Source: NCEH01 sp040049195 (GTDB taxonomy: Bacteria; Pseudomonadota; Alphaproteobacteria; Rhizobiales; Xanthobacteraceae). From it: 64,000 nucleotides of DNA. The notes below the pieces were generated by a model. The model saw only the letters and a list, made by a program, of their open reading frames with translations. It did no database searches and was not told the origin of the DNA. This document shows, piece after piece, positions 59,645 to 64,000 of the stretch. The DNA lies in the NCBI RefSeq assembly GCF_040049195.1, contig NZ_JBDZDL010000003.1; one strand, written 5' to 3'. A program made the position numbers and the translations under genes. How positions within the stretch are numbered: position 1 is the first letter of the stretch; every line of letters starts with the position of its first letter.

Positions 59645-61644
59645 GCCACATCCTCCAGCACCAGCAGTTCCGCGCCCTCGTCCACGAGATCGCCGACGCC
59701 GAAGGCGACGCTCTTCACCCGCCCGTCGCGCGGGGCGGTGACCGTGTGCTCCATCTTCATGGCCTCCACCACCACCAGGGCCGTGCCCTTGGTCACATCT
59801 TCCCCGGCGCTGACGGCGACGCGGATGATCGTGCCCGGCATCGGCGCCACGAGGCGGCCGGCGGTGCCAGTGGCCTCGATGCTGGCGAGGCGCGGGTCGA
59901 TATGGTCCAGGCTGCGCTCGGTGCCGGCGGAGAAAATGGTCAGCCGCGCGCCGCTGCGCACCACACGGGCGCGGGTGCGCACCCCGTCGAGCCGGGCGAT
60001 CAGGCCGCCGTCCTCAGTGCTCGTGCCCTCCACCGCCATGCGGCCACCCGGAAGATCCAGCAGGAAGCCGCCGTCGGTATAATGGGCGCGCACCGGAATG
60101 CGGGCCTCATGGTCGGCGAACGTCAGGTCCACGAAGGCGGAGCGGTTGAGCCGCCAACCCGGTGCGAGGCCCCAGGGCGACCAGGGATCGGCGGGATCGG
60201 CCGCGGCGGCGGAAATCCGCGCCTCGTCCAGCAGCAGAAACAAAGCCGCGAGGGCCAGCACCCGGTCGTCCACCGGCAGCGGCGCCGGCAGGAGCGTCGC
60301 GCGATGCCGCTCGATGAAGCCGGTGTCCAGCTCGGCCGCCGCGAACGCGGGCTCCGACACTATGGCCTGGAGGAACATGCGGTTGGTGGGCAGGCCCACC
60401 ACTTCGGTCGCCGCCAGCGCCGCCGCGAGCCGGCCCAGGGCCTCCGTGCGGTCGGCGCCCGAGGCGATGATCTTCGCGATCATGGGGTCGTAATGGATCG
60501 ACACCGAATCCCCGGCGCGCACGCCGCTGTCCACCCGCAGGCCGGCGAGATCGAACGGCAGGCGCAGATGGTCGAGCCGTCCGACCTGAGGCAGGAAATC
60601 GCGCGCCGGGTCCTCGGCATAGAGCCGCACCTCGATGGCATGGCCGATGAGGGGAATGTCGGCCTGAGTCAGCGGCAGCCTTTCGCCGCGCGCCACCCGG
60701 ATTTGCCATTCCACCAGATCCTGCCCGGTGATGGCCTCGGTGACGGGATGCTCCACTTGCAGGCGGGTGTTCATCTCCATGAAGAAGAAGTCGTCGCCCT
60801 CGGCGATGAATTCCACCGTGCCGGCGCCCACATAGCCCACCGCCTTTGCGGCATCCACCGCCGCCTTGCCCATGGCGGCGCGCCGTTCCGCCGAGAGGCC
60901 GGGGGCCGGCGCCTCCTCCACCACCTTCTGGTGGCGGCGCTGGATGGAGCAGTCGCGCTCGTGCAGATAGACCGCATTGCCATGGGTGTCGGCGAACACC
61001 TGCACCTCGATATGGCGCGGCTTGGTCAGGTATTTCTCGATCAGCACGGTGTCGTCGCCAAAGGCGTTCTTCGCCTCGCGCTTGGCGGAGGCGAGCGCCT
61101 CGGCGAATTCCTCCGCCGTCCGCACCACCTTCATACCCTTGCCGCCGCCGCCAGCGGACGCCTTGATGAGCACGGGATAGCCGATCTCCCCGGCCTTGCG
61201 GGCGAGCAGGGCTTCGTCCTGGTCCTTGCCGTGATAGCCGGGCACGAGGGGCACGCCGGCCTGTTCCATCAAGGCCTTGGCCGCGCTCTTGGAGCCCATG
61301 GCGCGAATGGCGGAGGCCGGCGGGCCGACGAACACGATCTCCGCCCGCGCGCAGGCGTCCGCGAAATCCGCATTCTCGGACAGGAAGCCATAGCCGGGAT
61401 GGATCGCGTCCGCCCCGCTCATGCGCGCGGCATTCAGGATGGCGTCGATCTTCAGATAGCTCTCCCGCGCCGGGGCGGGGCCGATGGGATAGGCCTCGTC
61501 CGCGCGCTCCGCATGGAGCGCGCGGGCATCGGCTTGCGAATAGACCGCGACGGTCTTCAACCCCATGGCCTTGGCGGTGCGCATGATCCGCACCGCGATC
61601 TCGCCCCGGTTCGCCACCAAGAGGGTGCGGATGGGTCGGGTCAT
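59641..61644 (-). CDS. liuD: 3-methylcrotonyl-CoA carboxylase, biotin-containing alpha subunit
   Basis: A 667-residue biotin carboxylase/BCCP fusion. The biotin-carboxylase domain (about 1-450) has TLLVANRGEIAVRIMRTAKAMG, the ATP-grasp ASAGGGGKGMKVV, EKYLTKPRHIEVQVFAD and EMNTRLQVEHPVTEAITGQDLVEWQ. The C-terminal biotinyl domain has the lysine in VVVEAMKMEHTVTAP near residue 630. The length and the liuB/liuC/liuE neighbours indicate methylcrotonyl-CoA rather than acetyl- or propionyl-CoA carboxylase. The ATG at 61644 overlaps the liuC stop (ATGA). Confidence 0.94.
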   Translation of the reverse strand: MTRPIRTLLVANRGEIAVRIMRTAKAMGLKTVAVYSQADARALHAERADEAYPIGPAPARESYLKIDAILNAARMSGADAIHPGYGFLSENADFADACARAEIVFVGPPASAIRAMGSKSAAKALMEQAGVPLVPGYHGKDQDEALLARKAGEIGYPVLIKASAGGGGKGMKVVRTAEEFAEALASAKREAKNAFGDDTVLIEKYLTKPRHIEVQVFADTHGNAVYLHERDCSIQRRHQKVVEEAPAPGLSAERRAAMGKAAVDAAKAVGYVGAGTVEFIAEGDDFFFMEMNTRLQVEHPVTEAITGQDLVEWQIRVARGERLPLTQADIPLIGHAIEVRLYAEDPARDFLPQVGRLDHLRLPFDLAGLRVDSGVRAGDSVSIHYDPMIAKIIASGADRTEALGRLAAALAATEVVGLPTNRMFLQAIVSEPAFAAAELDTGFIERHRATLLPAPLPVDDRVLALAALFLLLDEARISAAAADPADPWSPWGLAPGWRLNRSAFVDLTFADHEARIPVRAHYTDGGFLLDLPGGRMAVEGTSTEDGGLIARLDGVRTRARVVRSGARLTIFSAGTERSLDHIDPRLASIEATGTAGRLVAPMPGTIIRVAVSAGEDVTKGTALVVVEAMKMEHTVTAPRDGRVKSVAFGVGDLVDEGAELLVLEDVA

Positions 61645-62417
61645 GCTTGCCCCCATTCGGGTTTGCGTTTTTCCAGGAAGGAGGAGACGCCCTCGCGGCC
61701 GTCGGCGCTGGCGCGCGCGTGGGCGATGCGCTCGGCGGTGTCCGCGATCAGCTCATGGGTCAGCGGCCGGTCCACCGCCGCCACCAGGTCCTTCGCCGCC
61801 TTGAGTGCCGCCGGGCTCGCCGCTTTCAGGGCCTTGAGATGCTGGGCGATGGCGCCGTCCAGTTCCTCCATCGGCACCACTTGGTGCACGAGGCCGAGTT
61901 GGAGCGCCGTGTGCGCCGAGAAGCGCTCGGCGGTGAGGAAATAGCGCCGCGCCTGCCGCGCCCCCATGGCCCGCACCAGATAGGGGCTGATGACCGCCGG
62001 GATGAGGCCGATGCGCACCTCGGTGACGGCGAATTCCGCTTCCGGCACGGCCACCACGATGTCGCTCGCCGCGATCAGCCCCACCGCCCCGGCGAAGGCC
62101 GAGCCCTGCACCCGCGCCAATGTCGGCTTGGGGCAGGTGTCGATGACGTGGATGAGATGCGCGAGCATGCCCGCATCCGCCACGTTCTCGTCATGGGAAT
62201 AGCCGGCCATGCGGCGCATCCAGTTGAGGTCCGCCCCGGCGCAGAAGGATTTGCCATTGGCGCGCAGCACCACGGCGCGGATCGCGGGATCGCTGCCGGC
62301 ATGATGATAGGCGGCCGTGAGCAGGGCGATCAGGGCGTCGTCGAAGGCGTTGTGCACCTCCGGCCGGTCGAGCGTGAGGGTGGCGATGCCGTCTTCATGG
62401 GATACGATGAGGCTCAT
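61641..62417 (-). CDS. liuC: Enoyl-CoA hydratase, probable methylglutaconyl-CoA hydratase
   Basis: A 258-residue crotonase. The N-terminal ATLTLDRPEVHNAFDDALIALL, the oxyanion motif FCAGADLNWMRRMAGYS, and the catalytic-Glu region SAFAGAVGLIAASDIVVAVPEAEFAVTEVRIGLIP are clear. Operon position between liuD and liuB assigns it to the hydration of 3-methylglutaconyl-CoA in leucine degradation. The ATG at 62417 follows GGAGAAC. It is 118 bases downstream of liuB. Confidence 0.92.
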   Translation of the reverse strand: MSLIVSHEDGIATLTLDRPEVHNAFDDALIALLTAAYHHAGSDPAIRAVVLRANGKSFCAGADLNWMRRMAGYSHDENVADAGMLAHLIHVIDTCPKPTLARVQGSAFAGAVGLIAASDIVVAVPEAEFAVTEVRIGLIPAVISPYLVRAMGARQARRYFLTAERFSAHTALQLGLVHQVVPMEELDGAIAQHLKALKAASPAALKAAKDLVAAVDRPLTHELIADTAERIAHARASADGREGVSSFLEKRKPEWGQA

Positions 62418-62535
62418 GGACCTGTTCTCCGCCGGTAGGATGTTCCGTGGCGGACTTTGGCGGAGCGGCTGTGACAGGCACGATACAGCTCCGCCCAAGA
62501 TTGCGGACAGCCGCCGGGGCGCGACGAAAACTCGC

Positions 62536-64000
62536 TCACATGCGGAACACGCCGAAGCGCGTCTCCCTGTCCGGCGCATTGAGCGCGGCGGAGAGCGCGA
62601 GCGCCAGCACCATGCGGGTATCGGCAGGGTCGATCACCCCGTCGTCCCAGATCCGCGCGGAAGAATAATACGGGTGGCCCTGGCGGTCGTATTGGGCCTG
62701 GATCGGCGCCTTGAAGGCGGCCTCCTCCTCGGCCGGCCAGGCGCCGCCCTTGCCCTCGATGCCGTCGCGCTTCACCTGGGCGAGCACGTTGGCCGCCTGC
62801 TCGCCGCCCATCACCGAGATGCGGGCATTGGGCCACATCCACAGGAAGCGCGGGTCATAGGCGCGCCCGCACATGCCGTAGTTTCCGGCGCCGAAGGAAT
62901 TGCCGATCACCACGGTGAATTTCGGCACGCTGGCGCAGGACACCGCGTTCACCAGCTTCGCCCCGTCCTTGGCGATGCCGCCGGCCTCGTATTTGCGGCC
63001 CACCATGAAGCCGGTGATGTTCTGCAGGAACACCAGCGGGATATTGCGCTGGCAGCACAATTCCACGAAATGCGCGCCCTTCAGCGCACTCTCGGAAAAC
63101 AGGATGCCGTTATTGGCGATGATGCCCACGGGATAGCCGAAGATGCGGGCAAAGCCCGTCACCAGGGTCTGGCCATAGAGCGGCTTGAACTCGTCGAACT
63201 CCGAGCCGTCGACGATGCGGGCGATGATCTGGCGCACGTCGAACGGCTTCTTGGGATCTTCCGAGACGATGCCGTAGATCTCTTCCGCATCGTAGAGCGG
63301 CGCCTTCGGCGGGCGGATGTCGAGGTCGTGCCGCTTCACCCGGTTGAGATCGCCGATGATGGTGCGGGCGATGCCGAGCGCGTGGGCATCGTTCTCCGCC
63401 ATATGGTCGGCGACGCCGGAGACGCGGGTGTGCACGTCCGCACCGCCCAGCTCCTCGGCGGTGACCACCTCGCCGGTCGCCGCCTTCACCAAAGGCGGGC
63501 CGCCGAGGAAGATGGTGGCCTGGTTCTTCACCATGATGGACTGGTCCGCCATGGCCGGCACATAGGCGCCGCCGGCGGTGCAGGAGCCCATGACCACCGC
63601 CACCTGGGCGATTCCCTCGGCCGACATATTGGCCTGGTTGAAGAAGATGCGGCCGAAATGCTCGCGGTCGGGGAACACCTCGTCCTGGTTGGGCAGGTTC
63701 GCGCCGCCGCTGTCCACCAGATAGATGCAGGGCAGGTGATTCTCCCGCGCGATGGCCTGGGCGCGCAGGTGCTTCTTCACCGTCATGGGGAAATAGGTGC
63801 CGCCCTTCACCGTCGCGTCATTGGCGACGATCATGCATTCGCGGCCGGACACGCGGCCGATGCCGGTGATGATGCCGGCGGCGGGCACATCGCCGCCGTA
63901 CATGTCATAGGCGGCGAGCTGGCTGAGTTCGAGGAAGGGCGAGCCGGTATCCAGCAGGGTGCGGATGCGGTCGCGCGGCAGCAGCTTGCCCCGCTTGAGA
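62536..64000 (-). CDS. liuB: 3-methylcrotonyl-CoA carboxylase beta subunit (5' end outside window)
   Basis: At least 488 residues of the carboxyltransferase subunit, cut by the right edge (its start is beyond 64000). Readable segments are KRGKLLPRDRIRTLLDTGSPFLELSQLAAYDMYG, GRECMIVANDATVKGGTYFPMTVKKHLRAQ, GGPPLVKAATGEVVTAEELGGADVHTRVSGVADH, and NITGFMVGRKYEAGGIAKDGAKLV. These are typical of MccB, which with LiuD carboxylates 3-methylcrotonyl-CoA. The gene order liuB-liuC-liuD-liuE on the minus strand matches the leucine catabolic operon. Confidence 0.94.
   Translation of the reverse strand, partial: LKRGKLLPRDRIRTLLDTGSPFLELSQLAAYDMYGGDVPAAGIITGIGRVSGRECMIVANDATVKGGTYFPMTVKKHLRAQAIARENHLPCIYLVDSGGANLPNQDEVFPDREHFGRIFFNQANMSAEGIAQVAVVMGSCTAGGAYVPAMADQSIMVKNQATIFLGGPPLVKAATGEVVTAEELGGADVHTRVSGVADHMAENDAHALGIARTIIGDLNRVKRHDLDIRPPKAPLYDAEEIYGIVSEDPKKPFDVRQIIARIVDGSEFDEFKPLYGQTLVTGFARIFGYPVGIIANNGILFSESALKGAHFVELCCQRNIPLVFLQNITGFMVGRKYEAGGIAKDGAKLVNAVSCASVPKFTVVIGNSFGAGNYGMCGRAYDPRFLWMWPNARISVMGGEQAANVLAQVKRDGIEGKGGAWPAEEEAAFKAPIQAQYDRQGHPYYSSARIWDDGVIDPADTRMVLALALSAALNAPDRETRFGVFRM

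Overview
The window is a high-GC, gene-dense stretch of bacterial chromosome. Gene content points to an alphaproteobacterium of the order Hyphomicrobiales (Rhizobiales). It carries a GSII-type glutamine synthetase divergent from a DUF2735/GstI-like small protein, a homospermidine synthase, a yej peptide importer with two binding proteins, a leuS-lptE-holA operon, an intracellular PHB depolymerase and a liu leucine-degradation cluster. A Xanthobacteraceae-like host is plausible but unproven. I saw no tRNA or rRNA, phage, insertion sequence, CRISPR array or plasmid backbone.

Layout. 1-590: start of a secreted choice-of-anchor I protein, cut by the window edge. 1.0-3.8 kb: alpha/beta hydrolase, YjbQ, a chloroperoxidase remnant and a GlxA-type regulator. 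3.8-5.7 kb: glnII/gstI nitrogen module with a sigma-54 promoter. 6.0-10.4 kb: response regulator, AmpG-like permease, NlpC/P60 peptidase and M17 aminopeptidase (murein recycling). 10.6-14.9 kb: leuS-lptE-holA. 14.9-18.3 kb: hydrolase, MFS exporter beside a perfect FNR/FixK box, Flp pilin and prepilin peptidase. 18.4-20.0 kb: KDPG aldolase and KDG kinase. 20.1-26.7 kb: LprI-like protein, aminotransferase, PfpI, PhaZ, GST, LysR and a TauE/SafE exporter. 26.7-30 kb: patatin, acetoacetate decarboxylase, WD40 protein. 30-35.3 kb: HrpB and two membrane proteins.

35.3-39.3 kb is a minus-strand zinc operon: a His-rich small membrane protein, then znuC, znuB, znuA and a CobW-type GTPase, behind a dyad operator. 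39.5-42.5 kb: MobA-like protein, truncated haemoglobin, homospermidine synthase. 42.6-51.1 kb: yejA1-yejA2-yejB-yejE-yejF-nudix, mostly overlapping or tightly packed. 51.1-56.6 kb: Ldh-type dehydrogenase and creatininase-family hydrolase divergent from a MarR regulator, then an SDR, a DMT permease and a class I amidotransferase. 56.7-58.4 kb: benzoylformate-decarboxylase-like enzyme with Tyr in place of a catalytic His. 58.7-64 kb: liuE-liuD-liuC-liuB, the last cut by the window edge.

The most striking non-coding signal is a perfect 16-bp parS site (ParB centromere) at 58696-58711. Together with the usually origin-proximal leuS-lptE-holA operon it suggests that this window lies near the chromosomal origin. 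The second is the glnII/gstI region: a sigma-54 promoter, leader hairpins with the Shine-Dalgarno inside one of them, and a divergent GstI-like inhibitor gene. No wholly new system is obvious. The best candidates for undescribed biology are the His-rich leader protein of the zinc operon and the altered TPP enzyme.
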